A stretch of 64,000 nucleotides of DNA, taken from assembly GCF_003325355.1 (NCBI RefSeq), contig NZ_CP030850.1, positions 868,001 to 932,000 on the forward strand, given 5' to 3'. Below the pieces are notes generated by a model. That model saw only the letters and a list, made by a program, of their open reading frames with translations. It was not told the DNA's origin and searched no databases. A program made the position numbers and the translations under genes. Below are positions 48,272 through 56,312 of this stretch, piece by piece; the stretch's first letter is position 1, and every line of letters begins with the position of its first letter. The DNA is from Runella rosea (GTDB lineage Bacteria > Bacteroidota > Bacteroidia > Cytophagales > Spirosomataceae).

Positions 48272-49198
48272 TTAAATGGACAACATGGCCGCCCCAAATA
48301 CCCCTGCACTATCTCCTAACTTTGGACGAAGAATTTTTGTTTCTACCCGACCGCTATTAAAGATGTATTTTTTGGCCCGTTCCAAGCCTTCGGTGTAAAG
48401 TAAATCAATGTTTCCAACACCACCGCCCAAAACAATGGCATCGGGGTCGAGAATATTCATCAGTACTGAAACGGCTTTCCCAAAATGTTCTAACATACGG
48501 TCAATGGTTTGGGAAGCAAACGGATCAGTGCCTGCATAATGCCGTGCCACAATGTCTTTCATCTTTAACTCCTGACCGCTAATCTGCGCATAGTACCGCT
48601 GCAATGCGGGGCCAGAAAGTACCTGTTCTACACAGCCTTTTTTGCCGCAATAGCAATCATACCCATTAGGTTCTAGTTCATTATGGCCCCATTCGCCACC
48701 GATTCCCTGTGTTCCGTTCAACACAAAAGACTGTCCGTCTTTTCCTTTAATAACAACACCGCCACCAACGCCAGTACCCATAATAACGCCAAATACACAC
48801 TGATAATCTGGAACAACATCGGGAACAATTCCCATTGTTGCTTCGGCCAACGCAAAACAATTGGCATCGTTGGCAATAAAGACTGGAATTCCCAATGTAT
48901 TTGCTAAATCACTCTGTAAAGGCATATCATTGAGGCAGGTAGTATTGCAGTTTTTCATCAAACCGTTAGACGGCTCTACCGTTCCAGGCGTGCCAATCCC
49001 TATGCTTGGGGCTTTGAAGCCTGTTTCTGCTTCCAATGCACGTACCAGCTCAACAATCCGGCCCGCAATGTGCTCATACCCTTTATGAGCCTCTGTATCA
49101 ATTCTTTTACGGATAATCACCGCATCAGGCGAGGGTGACGACAATACAACGCCTTCAATTTTTGTTCCGCCGAGGTCAATTCCCCAAATGGTTTGCAT
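48272..49198 (-). CDS. ROK-family sugar kinase
   Basis: This encodes 308 residues. The N-terminal phosphate loop is GIDLGGTKIEG (6-16), and the ROK zinc/structural motif is WGHNELEPNGYDCYCGKKGCVEQ region with Cys residues in CxCGxxGC. MGTGVGGGVV and DPDAIVLGGGVGN complete the fold. It probably phosphorylates glucose or another hexose (glucokinase- or fructokinase-like) with ATP; it lacks an HTH domain and so is not a ROK repressor. Substrate specificity is not decided. Confidence 0.92.
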   Translation of the reverse strand: MQTIWGIDLGGTKIEGVVLSSPSPDAVIIRKRIDTEAHKGYEHIAGRIVELVRALEAETGFKAPSIGIGTPGTVEPSNGLMKNCNTTCLNDMPLQSDLANTLGIPVFIANDANCFALAEATMGIVPDVVPDYQCVFGVIMGTGVGGGVVIKGKDGQSFVLNGTQGIGGEWGHNELEPNGYDCYCGKKGCVEQVLSGPALQRYYAQISGQELKMKDIVARHYAGTDPFASQTIDRMLEHFGKAVSVLMNILDPDAIVLGGGVGNIDLLYTEGLERAKKYIFNSGRVETKILRPKLGDSAGVFGAAMLSI

Positions 49199-49359
49199 AC
49201 GTATTATGATGTGTGTTAGTGAAAGGTAAAATCCGCCGCTGTGGGGTTTAGGTATTGATATAATAGTTTACTTATTGAGTATCCTACTACTGCCAATGTT
49301 ACTTTTTTTGGCATAATTACGAACATTTAATGATTTAGCAAGTTTTCAGGATGTATTTA

Positions 49360-49367
49360 TATTTTTG
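49360..49367 (+). promoter_or_regulatory. -7 promoter element of the peroxiredoxin gene
   Basis: TATTTTTG matches TAnnTTTG exactly and would give a leader of about 20 nt before the start at 49394. Confidence 0.4.
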
Positions 49368-49393
49368 CAAAAACAAAATTAACTTAAGCAACC

Positions 49394-49861
49394 ATGTCAT
49401 TACAAAAAGGCGATAAGGCCCCTTCATTCACCCTGTTTAATACCGACAAAAAAAAGGTTTCACTTGAAGATTTTAAAGGAAAAAATCTCATCATTCATTT
49501 CTTTCCAGCGGCTTTTACGGGTGTATGTACCGCACAACTCTGCACCATGCGCGATGACTTAGGATACTATACCAAACTCGGTGCCGAGGTAGTGGGTATT
49601 TCGGTAGATTCGCTTTTTACCCTGGGCAAATATAAGGAGGAGCAAAAATACAATTTTGATTTACTGTCCGATTTTAACAAGGAGACTTCACAGGCTTTTA
49701 AATCCTACTACGATACATTTGCGTTTGAAATGAAAGGCGTGGCAAAACGTGCCGCTTTTGTGATTGATAAAGAAGGAGTTATCCAATATGCAGAAGTACT
49801 GGAAAGTGCTGGCGACCTACCTGATTTTGCGGCGATTAAATCCACGTTAGAGCAAATTTAA
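49394..49861 (+). CDS. Peroxiredoxin (thiol peroxidase)
   Basis: This encodes 155 residues of the AhpC/TSA family. The peroxidatic cysteine is C45 in FPAAFTGVCTAQLC (P38-x3-T42-x2-C45), with a second cysteine at C50 that may act as resolving residue, as in BCP/PrxQ-type enzymes. The conserved arginine is in GVAKRAAFVID. It reduces peroxides using thioredoxin in the cytoplasm. It ends in a strong terminator. Confidence 0.93.
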   Translation: MSLQKGDKAPSFTLFNTDKKKVSLEDFKGKNLIIHFFPAAFTGVCTAQLCTMRDDLGYYTKLGAEVVGISVDSLFTLGKYKEEQKYNFDLLSDFNKETSQAFKSYYDTFAFEMKGVAKRAAFVIDKEGVIQYAEVLESAGDLPDFAAIKSTLEQI

Positions 49862-49913
49862 CCTTGAAATCTATGTTGAAATTCGCCTAAAAACAGTATT
49901 TATTATCAAGCAT

Positions 49914-49949
49914 AAAAAAGCCCAGTCAAACGTTTGGCTGGGCTTTTTT
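49914..49949 (+). terminator. Intrinsic terminator of the peroxiredoxin gene
   Basis: AAAAAAGCCCAG pairs with CTGGGCTTTTTT; a CAAA/TTTG continuation forms the upper stem. A T-tract is included (49944-49949). Confidence 0.9.
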
Positions 49950-50038
49950 ATTGTCTTTTTTTTGGTTCTTTCACCATTTATTTTTTACTTGTAGATAATT
50001 TAACAGTGTAAAGTCTACTCTAATCCATCGTTAATCTT

Positions 50039-50635
50039 ATGGGAATCGTTGAACGTCGGGAGCGATTGCGGAAACAAGTCCGTCACGACATCCTCAAAAC
50101 TGCCCGCGACATTGCTCGTGAGGAAGGCTGGCAGGCCGTATCCATTCGAAAAATTGCCGATGTTATTGAATATAGTCCTCCTATTTTGTACGAATATTTT
50201 GACAGTAAAGATAAACTGCTGGAAACCATTAGAAACGACGGCTTTGCTTTTCTGCACGAAGAACTACTGAAATTGAGGACTTTATACCGTAACCCTGAGA
50301 AATTAATTACGGAATTTGCCCAAATTCAATGGCGATTCATGCATACCCAAACCGAGGTTTTTCAGGTGATGTTTAACATGGAAGGCGGGATTTGTCAGTC
50401 AAAACAGGCTTATCAAATTGAGTTTGCCATGCTCAACAATCATCCCGTATGGGAAGCCATGGCCTTGATACGCCCGCGCTCCGCCGATGCTGTCTCCAAA
50501 ACCTTTTATGAATGGTGGTGCTTGACGTACGGTTTTTTGGTGGTCACTTCCGTTACCCAACCTCGCCAAACATTATCGAATTTCGAACCAATTTTTATGG
50601 AAACCGTTCGAAGATTTGTGCGAGGACTCGCCTGA
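50039..50635 (+). CDS. TetR/AcrR family transcriptional regulator
   Basis: This encodes 198 residues. The N-terminal TetR HTH is clear: LKTARDIAREEGWQAVSIRKI, ADVIEYSPPILYEYFDSKD and KLLETI. The C-terminal ligand domain (about 70-190) is TetR-like, with a WHG-type MTxTF-like region. The controlled genes are not evident; it is convergent with cysE, and no operator palindrome was found by eye. Confidence 0.9.
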   Translation: MGIVERRERLRKQVRHDILKTARDIAREEGWQAVSIRKIADVIEYSPPILYEYFDSKDKLLETIRNDGFAFLHEELLKLRTLYRNPEKLITEFAQIQWRFMHTQTEVFQVMFNMEGGICQSKQAYQIEFAMLNNHPVWEAMALIRPRSADAVSKTFYEWWCLTYGFLVVTSVTQPRQTLSNFEPIFMETVRRFVRGLA

Positions 50636-50694
50636 TATTCTCCATTAAGAAGCAACTAAGAACTGATTCAGAATACCAGTTCTTAGATAAAATT

Positions 50695-51522
50695 TTAAAG
50701 AATGCTTTGTCTAATTTTCAATTCGCTTTGGTGATACACCTGCGAAAACGCGGGTACGCTTGTCGTCAGCCATGCATTTCCACCGATGATAGAATCATTG
50801 CCAATGACCGTTTTGCCGCCCAAAATGGTGGCGTTAGCGTATATAACTACGTTGTCTTCAATGGTAGGATGACGTTTGGTTTCGGCCATTGACTTAGAAA
50901 CACTCAATGCACCAAGCGTCACGCCTTGATATACTTTCACGTTATTACCGATATCGGTCGTTTCACCAATCACGACGCCCGTTCCGTGGTCAATGAAAAA
51001 CGATTGTCCGATATTTGCTTTAGGGTGAATATCTATCCCTGTCAGTCCATGAGCATGTTCGGTAAGCATTCTTGGCAGCAAAGGCACGTTCAAATCCACT
51101 AATAAATGGGCCACCCTATATACGGCAATGGCATAAAAACCTGGGTAGACAGAAATCACCTCCTCAATGCCCACCGAAGCGGGGTCATTGTCCGCAATTG
51201 CCTGAGCATCAAGCAAAAGATTTTCATAAATCTCGGGCAATTTGGCCAGAAATCGGTCCATAATGGCGTCTTTATCAGCGTCAAGATGATTGGAAAGCGG
51301 GTCCAAAAGGCAAGACAAACGGTTTTGAAGACGGCGATAGGCTTCGGGCAAATCCAATGAAGTTCGTTCGCAATCCTGTGTAACGGGAAACAGAAAACAC
51401 ATCATTTCTTCCACAAACTTCCCAACGCTGCTGCGGGGAGGCAATCGATGCCGATACTTGGCATTTTGCTCGGTAAGACGCGTTAAAAAGGAGACCGAAA
51501 TTTCTTGCTCAGTTAATGTCAT
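50695..51522 (-). CDS. cysE: Serine O-acetyltransferase
   Basis: CysE acetylates serine to O-acetylserine, the committed step of cysteine synthesis. From ATG 51522 it has 275 residues. An N-terminal helical part precedes the left-handed beta-helix: [39 protein letters not shown] and [18 protein letters not shown]. The catalytic His/Asp pair is in [10 protein letters not shown]. The in-frame extension to 51651 is rejected because it runs through the leader peptide, attenuator hairpin and untranslated spacer described in the next entries. The organism seems to control the gene by cysteine-dependent attenuation. Confidence 0.95.
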   Translation of the reverse strand: MTLTEQEISVSFLTRLTEQNAKYRHRLPPRSSVGKFVEEMMCFLFPVTQDCERTSLDLPEAYRRLQNRLSCLLDPLSNHLDADKDAIMDRFLAKLPEIYENLLLDAQAIADNDPASVGIEEVISVYPGFYAIAVYRVAHLLVDLNVPLLPRMLTEHAHGLTGIDIHPKANIGQSFFIDHGTGVVIGETTDIGNNVKVYQGVTLGALSVSKSMAETKRHPTIEDNVVIYANATILGGKTVIGNDSIIGGNAWLTTSVPAFSQVYHQSELKIRQSIL

Positions 51523-51539
51523 GGCATTGATTGGATTAC

Positions 51540-51612
51540 AAAATAAAAGCCCTTTCTTCTGGAAAGGGCGGCTCAATTTCTTAGTTTTGAAGCGTAAATC
51601 ATTCCCTTTCCA
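51540..51612 (-). promoter_or_regulatory. cysE transcription attenuator (terminator/antiterminator)
   Basis: On the minus strand segment 2 is TGGAAAGGG (plus coordinates 51604-51612), segment 3 CCCTTTCCA (51560-51568) and segment 4 GAAAGGGC (51549-51556). Segments 2 and 3 pair perfectly over 9 bp (antiterminator). Segments 3 and 4 form an 8-bp stem (GCCCTTTC/GAAAGGGC) with the 5-nt loop CAGAA, followed by TTTTATTTT (51548-51540), which is an intrinsic terminator. Because segment 3 cannot pair both ways, the structures are exclusive. The hairpin ends about 27 nt before the cysE ATG. A ribosome on the leader stop codon would cover segment 2. Confidence 0.8.
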
Positions 51613-51616
51613 TGTA

Positions 51617-51664
51617 TTAGTCACGGATACAGCAACAACAAACAGCGGCACGTTTGGTTTTCAC
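51617..51664 (-). CDS. cysE leader peptide with four Cys codons
   Basis: A GTG-initiated frame of 15 codons plus TAA reads [15 protein letters not shown]. Codons 9-12 are TGT TGT TGC TGT (51640-51629). The basic-hydrophobic start and the run of the pathway's end product are typical of amino-acid attenuator leaders. The stop codon is 4 nt from segment 2 of the attenuator, so a ribosome that terminates normally would sequester segment 2 and leave the terminator to form, while one stalled at the Cys run would leave it free. No Shine-Dalgarno is seen, as usual in this group. It is too short for automated ORF calls. Confidence 0.8.
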   Translation of the reverse strand: MKTKRAAVCCCCIRD

Positions 51665-51686
51665 AGGAATGATTTTTATAATTTTG
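51653..51686 (+). promoter_or_regulatory. Promoter of the apbE-like gene
   Basis: TTTG (51653-51656), 22 nt, then TAATTTTG (51679-51686), an exact TAnnTTTG. The leader to the ATG at 51764 is about 70 nt. The -33 element lies on the opposite strand of the first codons of the cysE leader peptide. Confidence 0.5.
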
Positions 51687-51763
51687 ATACCAAAAACCGT
51701 GCAAAAAGGTTCATTATTTCTAAAAAAGTTACCATTTATTTGCGGATTGCGCAATTCCACCAA

Positions 51764-52780
51764 ATGATGATTTATAAATTTAAAGTACACTACACTCGGG
51801 TTATTCTCCAGTACATATTCTTTTTTTGTATTTTGTCTCTCTGTACTACCCTCTCAGGCCATGCCCAAAATCGGTATTCTTACGCATGGAATGCAATGGG
51901 TTCGGAATTCAATCTAGTTTTTTACGCCCCTCATGACTCCATCGCAAAAGTGGCCTCCGATAGCGTTTTTAAACGCATTGAGTACCTGAATTCAATCTTA
52001 AGCGATTACTTAGATGGCAGCGAAACCAATCGTTTATCAGCAACGGCTGGTTCGGGAGAAGCTTTTTTTGCGGGTCAAATTCTCTTTGATATTCTTCAGC
52101 AATCAGTTCATTACAGTAAACAAACCAAGGGCACTTTTGATGTGAGCGTCGGGCCGATTGTTCAACTCTGGCGGCGCGCCTTACGGCGTAATTATTTCCC
52201 CGACAGCGCCCAAATTCAGGAAGCCAAACAAACCGTTGGGTACAAAAAAATCCGTTTAAATGCTAAAAATAGTACAGTGATACTTACCCAAAAAGGGATG
52301 CGTCTCGATTTTGGCGGTATCGGAAAAGGCTACGCGGCCGATGATGCCATACGCATATTACGCTATTTTGGCATTTCTGCCGCTTTTTTGGATGCTGGCG
52401 GGGACTTGACCCTTGGCGACGCCCCTCCTCAAAAAAAGGGTTGGGAGATTGAAGTAAGTTCGGGAGGGAAAGACAGTACGGCAAAGCGTGTGTTGACGCT
52501 TAAAAATTGCGGGGTGGCCACTTCTGGAAATACCTACCGTTTTATGGAACATAAAGGGATTAAATATTCCCACATCGTAGATCCTCGCACGGGCGTTGGG
52601 CTCACCACCCATACACGCACCACGGTCATTGCTCACAACGGAACCGCGGCCGATGCCCTCGCCACGGCGTTTAGCGTGTTAGGAATAAAAGAAGGCAAAA
52701 AAGTGGCTAAAAAATTAAAGTCTGTTCGAATTTGGCTCTTGGAACAAAACGGACTTGAATGGAAAACGGCTAATTTTTAG
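51764..52780 (+). CDS. FAD:protein FMN transferase (ApbE family)
   Basis: This encodes 338 residues from the ATG at 51764 (or the adjacent 51767), with a signal peptide RVILQYIFFFCILSLCTTLS and GHAQ. The mature protein shows ApbE landmarks: AMGSEFNLVFYA, FDVSVGPIVQLWR, LDFGGIGKGYAADDA, DAGGDLTLGD, GVATSGNTYRF and HIVDPRTGVGL, and AADALATAFSVLG with a Mg2+-binding Asp/Ser. The enzyme is periplasmic and attaches FMN to threonine of flavoproteins such as NqrB/C or FrdA. No substrate gene is in the window. The upstream in-frame extension to 51458 is rejected since it runs antisense through the cysE leader. Confidence 0.93.
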   Translation: MMIYKFKVHYTRVILQYIFFFCILSLCTTLSGHAQNRYSYAWNAMGSEFNLVFYAPHDSIAKVASDSVFKRIEYLNSILSDYLDGSETNRLSATAGSGEAFFAGQILFDILQQSVHYSKQTKGTFDVSVGPIVQLWRRALRRNYFPDSAQIQEAKQTVGYKKIRLNAKNSTVILTQKGMRLDFGGIGKGYAADDAIRILRYFGISAAFLDAGGDLTLGDAPPQKKGWEIEVSSGGKDSTAKRVLTLKNCGVATSGNTYRFMEHKGIKYSHIVDPRTGVGLTTHTRTTVIAHNGTAADALATAFSVLGIKEGKKVAKKLKSVRIWLLEQNGLEWKTANF

Positions 52781-52799
52781 CAGGCTCGCACGAAAAATA

Positions 52800-52831
52800 C
52801 AAAAGGCAAACCGTTTCCGATTTGCCTTTTG
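52800..52831. terminator. Terminator between apbE-like and cold-shock genes
   Basis: CAAAAGGCAAA (52800-52810) pairs with TTTGCCTTTTG (52821-52831), an 11-bp perfect stem with a 10-nt loop. It lies between convergent stop codons at 52780 and 52896. On the minus strand it is followed by TATTTTTC, so it could serve both genes. Confidence 0.8.
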
Positions 52832-52895
52832 ATTCTTACATCGTTTTAAGCTCCCTAAGTTACTCTAAACAAAATGTATTTCGTTTGCGTGAGTA

Positions 52896-53087
52896 TTACG
52901 CACGTTTCACTTTCGTAGCGTTCAAGCCTTTCTTACCTTGTGCAGGCTCGAAAGTAACTACGTCACCTTCACGTACGTTGTCGATAAGACCTGATACGTG
53001 TACAAAAATTTCTTCGCCTGTGTTACTGTCTACGATAAAACCGAATCCTTTGGTTTCATTGAAGAACTTTACTGTTCCTGTGTTCAT
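52896..53087 (-). CDS. Cold-shock domain protein
   Basis: This encodes 63 residues from ATG 53087. The entire protein is one cold-shock domain: TGTVKFFNETKGFGFI with RNP1 KGFGFI, RNP2 IFVHVS, and a FEPAQGKKGLNATKV end. It binds single-stranded RNA/DNA and acts as an RNA chaperone. It has a good promoter 44-75 nt upstream. A longer frame to 53162 is rejected, since its extra residues come from the A-rich leader. Confidence 0.95.
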   Translation of the reverse strand: MNTGTVKFFNETKGFGFIVDSNTGEEIFVHVSGLIDNVREGDVVTFEPAQGKKGLNATKVKRA

Positions 53088-53500
53088 TGAAAAAAAAATA
53101 AAAAATGAAAAAAAATGGTAATTACCGTTACAAAAGTAATCTTTTAAAAACAATAATTGCAATTTTGTTTAAAATCATTTCAAAAATTATGCTTTTTTCA
53201 CCAAAAACAACCCAATTAGCCTCCTTAGGTTTATAGAAACATCTATTTTTCCAATTTCTATTTTTTTATGAAGTTCATTTCAACGTTTCTAAGCCTCTCT
53301 GCTCCTACCCTTGATGCTCCAACCTACTGAGTCGTCGCCGACAGTTGACTCTGTTGAAAAAATCATCGGCAAACTGGACGTTTGGCGAATAAGTTGCTTT
53401 TTTTCGAAAAAAGCCCTAATAACTTCAAGGATTTTATAAGGTTAAATCATTTTTTCTTTTAACTTTTAACGCTATTTTAGCCTTATAAAAATCAATCAGA
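53088..53500. other. Intergenic region with cold-shock promoter
   Basis: This 413-bp stretch contains the A-rich leader and promoter of the cold-shock gene and, toward the right, AT-rich DNA before the HTTM-pair operon. I see no RNA gene. The segment 53290-53430 is less AT-rich than its neighbours but has no reading frame with recognisable features. Confidence 0.45.
53131..53162 (-). promoter_or_regulatory. Promoter of the cold-shock gene
   Basis: On the minus strand TTG (53162-53160), 21 nt, then TACTTTTG (53138-53131), an exact TAnnTTTG. The leader to ATG 53087 is about 37 nt. Confidence 0.55.
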
Positions 53501-54025
53501 ATGGATTCTTTGGAAATTCTTCAGAAAATTGGAGCGAGCATTTTCATTGTTTTGATGAGTATTTTACTTCTTTTCTGGTGTCTTCCCGAAGGATATTTTT
53601 TTAGACAAATTCTTCACAACTATTTTAGCAAATACATTTGTTGGGCAGGACTTGACAATTATTGGGCATTGTTTGCACCTCAGCCCGTTTCTAAAAACTT
53701 TTTGATTGGCTTTGAAATTGAATTTACCGACGGAACCATTCAACCTTGGAAACTACCTGAATATACTTTAAAAAATGATTATCAATGGGCACCGCATTTT
53801 AGGTTTATTAAAATGCATAATCAGTTGCTCTCTCAAAAGGATGATGTTCCTAAAGAAGCAGTTTGTAATTTTATTTTACGCGAGTATCATAAGACCAACA
53901 CTTCATCCAAAACCCCAGTTAAGGTACATATTATCAGGTTTTATGAACCCCAAAAACCCCAACAACGAGCGATGTTTCCTTGGCTAAGTCAACGGGTATT
54001 CACGTACGAACTACCTCAACAATAA
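53501..54025 (+). CDS. Single-span membrane protein, partner of an HTTM protein
   Basis: This encodes 174 residues. One hydrophobic segment (about 10-30, ASIFIVLMSILLLFWCL) precedes a soluble part that begins GLDNYWALFAPQPVSKNFLIG. The short NYWALFAPQP motif recurs in proteins encoded beside HTTM genes in other bacteria, as I recall. It ends 7 nt before the HTTM gene at 54033, so the two form an operon. The function is unknown. Confidence 0.7.
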   Translation: MDSLEILQKIGASIFIVLMSILLLFWCLPEGYFFRQILHNYFSKYICWAGLDNYWALFAPQPVSKNFLIGFEIEFTDGTIQPWKLPEYTLKNDYQWAPHFRFIKMHNQLLSQKDDVPKEAVCNFILREYHKTNTSSKTPVKVHIIRFYEPQKPQQRAMFPWLSQRVFTYELPQQ

Positions 54026-54032
54026 AGTATCA

Positions 54033-54932
54033 ATGACCGATTTTATCACTCTGAATCAACTGTTACAATCGTGGAATGACTTTTTTTTCGAAAACCAATC
54101 TACCCTGACCATTAGCGTTTTACGCCTGTTAACGGGTATTTTGGTATTGATTGAAACGTGGGTTTGGCAGGGAAAAAACAAGATACTATTGCAACCCGAA
54201 GGTTGGTTTGGCAACGATGACTATAAAAGAAATAAAAAAGACCTTCGCTTCTCACTTCTCAATTATTTACCTCCAACTACGGCATCTCTTAATCAGGTTT
54301 TCGGAATTCAGTTTATTGCGGGACTTTGCTTGACTTTGGGGATCTTGCCGAATCTGTCGGCATTTGTCTGTTTTGTCACGCTTGTTTCGATTCACAATCG
54401 GAATATTTACGTGTTGAGTTCGGGAGATACAGTCTATCGTTTTTTTTGTTTGTTCCTTATTTTCTCTCCTTACGACGCACAACTCTCCATTTTAAACCCC
54501 AAGCATCTTTTCCGACCCGAAGCAACAGGCTGGCCTTGGACATTGATCATGATTCAGCTTTTCATGGCCAATATTTACGCAAAAAACGTGCTGTTTAAAT
54601 TAAAGGGAGAATGGTGGCGCGATGGCTCCGCTACCCAAAAAGTACTGAAGGTAAGGATTTGGAATCGCCGCGAACTACCTAAAGCATTGGACCGTACATG
54701 GTTTTTTAAGTGTACAACCTACGGAACCATAGCGATAGAAGCAGCGCTTTTTTCCCTAATTTGGATTGAAGAATTCAGGCTTACCGTGCTCGCAATGGGC
54801 GTATTGCTCCACATAGGCCTTTGGATTTTTTTGCGTTTCGGGTTCTTTCAGCTAACGATGATTTTTGGATTATCGGCTTTCATTACACCAAAGGAATATC
54901 ATCTTTTTTTTGAATGGCTGTCTCATTTTTAA
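54033..54932 (+). CDS. HTTM domain membrane protein (small)
   Basis: This encodes 299 residues with about seven membrane segments. It shows HTTM-like features: LRLLTGILVLIETWVW near the start, a loop with LLQPEGWFG, IHNRNIYVLSSGDTVYRFFCLF and NVLFKLKGEWWRDGSATQ. It is smaller than the HTTM protein at 22-23.5 kb, lacking its C-terminal soluble extension. It is the second gene of the pair that starts at 53501. Its minus-strand neighbour ends 5 nt downstream. Confidence 0.75.
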   Translation: MTDFITLNQLLQSWNDFFFENQSTLTISVLRLLTGILVLIETWVWQGKNKILLQPEGWFGNDDYKRNKKDLRFSLLNYLPPTTASLNQVFGIQFIAGLCLTLGILPNLSAFVCFVTLVSIHNRNIYVLSSGDTVYRFFCLFLIFSPYDAQLSILNPKHLFRPEATGWPWTLIMIQLFMANIYAKNVLFKLKGEWWRDGSATQKVLKVRIWNRRELPKALDRTWFFKCTTYGTIAIEAALFSLIWIEEFRLTVLAMGVLLHIGLWIFLRFGFFQLTMIFGLSAFITPKEYHLFFEWLSHF

Positions 54933-54937
54933 AACGC

Positions 54938-55534
54938 TTACCCTCCTTTCAAATCATCATCTTCGAGGCTTTTTGCCTGAGTATTTTGATAAAAACGTTG
55001 GGCAGCTATTTGAGCAAGCTTCAGAAAATCTGGTGAAGAATAAAGTTCTCCTGCTACAAACCCGTTAAAACATGGTGCAATTGGGATAAAAAAATCGTTG
55101 TCTCGCTGGTCAGCCCGTAGCCAAATAGTGTTTATTCTGAGAGCAAATATTCTAAGATAGGCAAGCTCAAAATCTTCATTTTTTAGCTTTTCCAGCTCTT
55201 TAAGCTTAGACAACAGTAATTTATAGTCAAAGGCCATCGGCCCAAAATGGGCTTCCTGCAAAACATGCTCATCTTCCTTTTCTCCAACTTTGATTTCAAC
55301 CAGAGCGTGGTTTTCTTTAGCATCAGTATGGAAGTGCCGCCAGGCAACCAGTTGGGCATTGACTAATCCTTTTCCAGAAATGATATCATTCAGTCCCGCA
55401 TGAAAAACTTTATGAGGGATGGATTCTTCATACGCATGAGGCCGTTTTCGGGGCCTTCCTTTTTTTTGTTTAGAAGCCCAATCTTTAAATAAATTGGCAG
55501 ACTTTAGAGGGGCAAAAACTTCTTTGATAGGCAT
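54938..55534 (-). CDS. Unknown protein with C-terminal LKGG
   Basis: This encodes 198 residues with no signal peptide. A basic region (WASKQKKGRPRKRPHAYEE, residues about 19-37) is followed by mixed helical segments, QLVAWRHFHTD, LLLSKLKELEKLKNEDFELA and FIPIAPCFNGFVAGELY. The protein ends in LEDDDLKGG, a diglycine terminus. I recognise no family. It starts 3 nt after the papain-like protease gene stops, so it is surely in the same operon. The C-terminal LxGG form is a recognition sequence for some papain-like proteases, which is an observation, not a demonstrated link. Confidence 0.72.
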   Translation of the reverse strand: MPIKEVFAPLKSANLFKDWASKQKKGRPRKRPHAYEESIPHKVFHAGLNDIISGKGLVNAQLVAWRHFHTDAKENHALVEIKVGEKEDEHVLQEAHFGPMAFDYKLLLSKLKELEKLKNEDFELAYLRIFALRINTIWLRADQRDNDFFIPIAPCFNGFVAGELYSSPDFLKLAQIAAQRFYQNTQAKSLEDDDLKGG

Positions 55535-55537
55535 AAC

Positions 55538-56203
55538 TCACGCATTTTGAAGGGGAGAAGTAAAGAAGCTGTGGGTCACTCTGCAACCCGTTACGCTGTC
55601 GATACCATTTGTGCTATTAGCATCCGCAACCGCTCCACCGTGACATTTGTAATTAGTTTGAAAAACTTCATAGGTCATAGTCGAGTATCCTTTTTCGAGA
55701 CTGAAAGGGTCGTATACATACACCGTAACGTTCTGGTCATTGGGGGAAGCCATAGAAGATTCGTAGCCCGCAATAACTACAAAATGTCCAAATTTTGGAA
55801 TTTTGATTTCTTGACCATCAATGTTAAAGTCTAGCGCGTGCTCAAGGGTTATTTCAAATTTATAGGCTACCAATCTACCCTGATCAATCTCCGCCATTAA
55901 TTTATCAACAGGCAGAGCCCCAATCACAAAACTACTTGGTATATGAGTAGTTACAAAAGAGCCTTGGTTGTTTGGCGTAATCAAGTACCAAGGTTTATCA
56001 CAATCAAGACTCTCTGGCGCATCACAGCAGTTTCCTGGCGAGGGTTCGATAGAAGCGCTCGCTACTTTACACTGTGTCCACTGACTCTCGGGGTCATAAA
56101 AATGGGCACAACTTGTTCCGACGGCAGCCCAGCACCAAGCAAATTGCTGCTGGGATTGCATGTTAAAATCTAAAACTTTTTTTTTATTTTTTTTGGTAGC
56201 CAT
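55538..56203 (-). CDS. Papain-like cysteine protease (AvrRpt2/C39-like)
   Basis: This encodes 221 residues from ATG 56203, with no signal peptide. The active-site pattern is QQQFAWCWAA (oxyanion Gln about 20, nucleophile C24), H140 in KFGHFVVIAGY and D165 in VYVYDP, which fits the papain-like cysteine protease family (pfam12385-like). Additional cysteines (GNCCDAPESLDCDKP) lie in an insert. Proteins of this group process peptides or act as effectors; the substrate may be one of the neighbours. It is preceded 109 nt upstream by the 92-residue gene and followed 3 nt later by the LKGG gene, all on the minus strand. Confidence 0.8.
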   Translation of the reverse strand: MATKKNKKKVLDFNMQSQQQFAWCWAAVGTSCAHFYDPESQWTQCKVASASIEPSPGNCCDAPESLDCDKPWYLITPNNQGSFVTTHIPSSFVIGALPVDKLMAEIDQGRLVAYKFEITLEHALDFNIDGQEIKIPKFGHFVVIAGYESSMASPNDQNVTVYVYDPFSLEKGYSTMTYEVFQTNYKCHGGAVADANSTNGIDSVTGCRVTHSFFTSPLQNA

Positions 56204-56312
56204 AAGCAATACGAAGTGCCGAAAAAACACAAACGCTATTCTGCGCTTGTATGCTTTTCGGCAATATTAACCTTCTTGATAAAACTAGGCTTTAAGTATG
56301 GTTAGTATCTGA

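Noticed and set aside
51523-51651. 43-residue N-terminal extension of cysE
   Set aside because: It runs through the leader and attenuator hairpins; the family-like sequence begins at the ATG at 51522.
51458-51763. N-terminal extension of the ApbE-like gene
   Set aside because: It precedes the signal peptide, contains no family sequence and runs through the cysE leader and its promoter.
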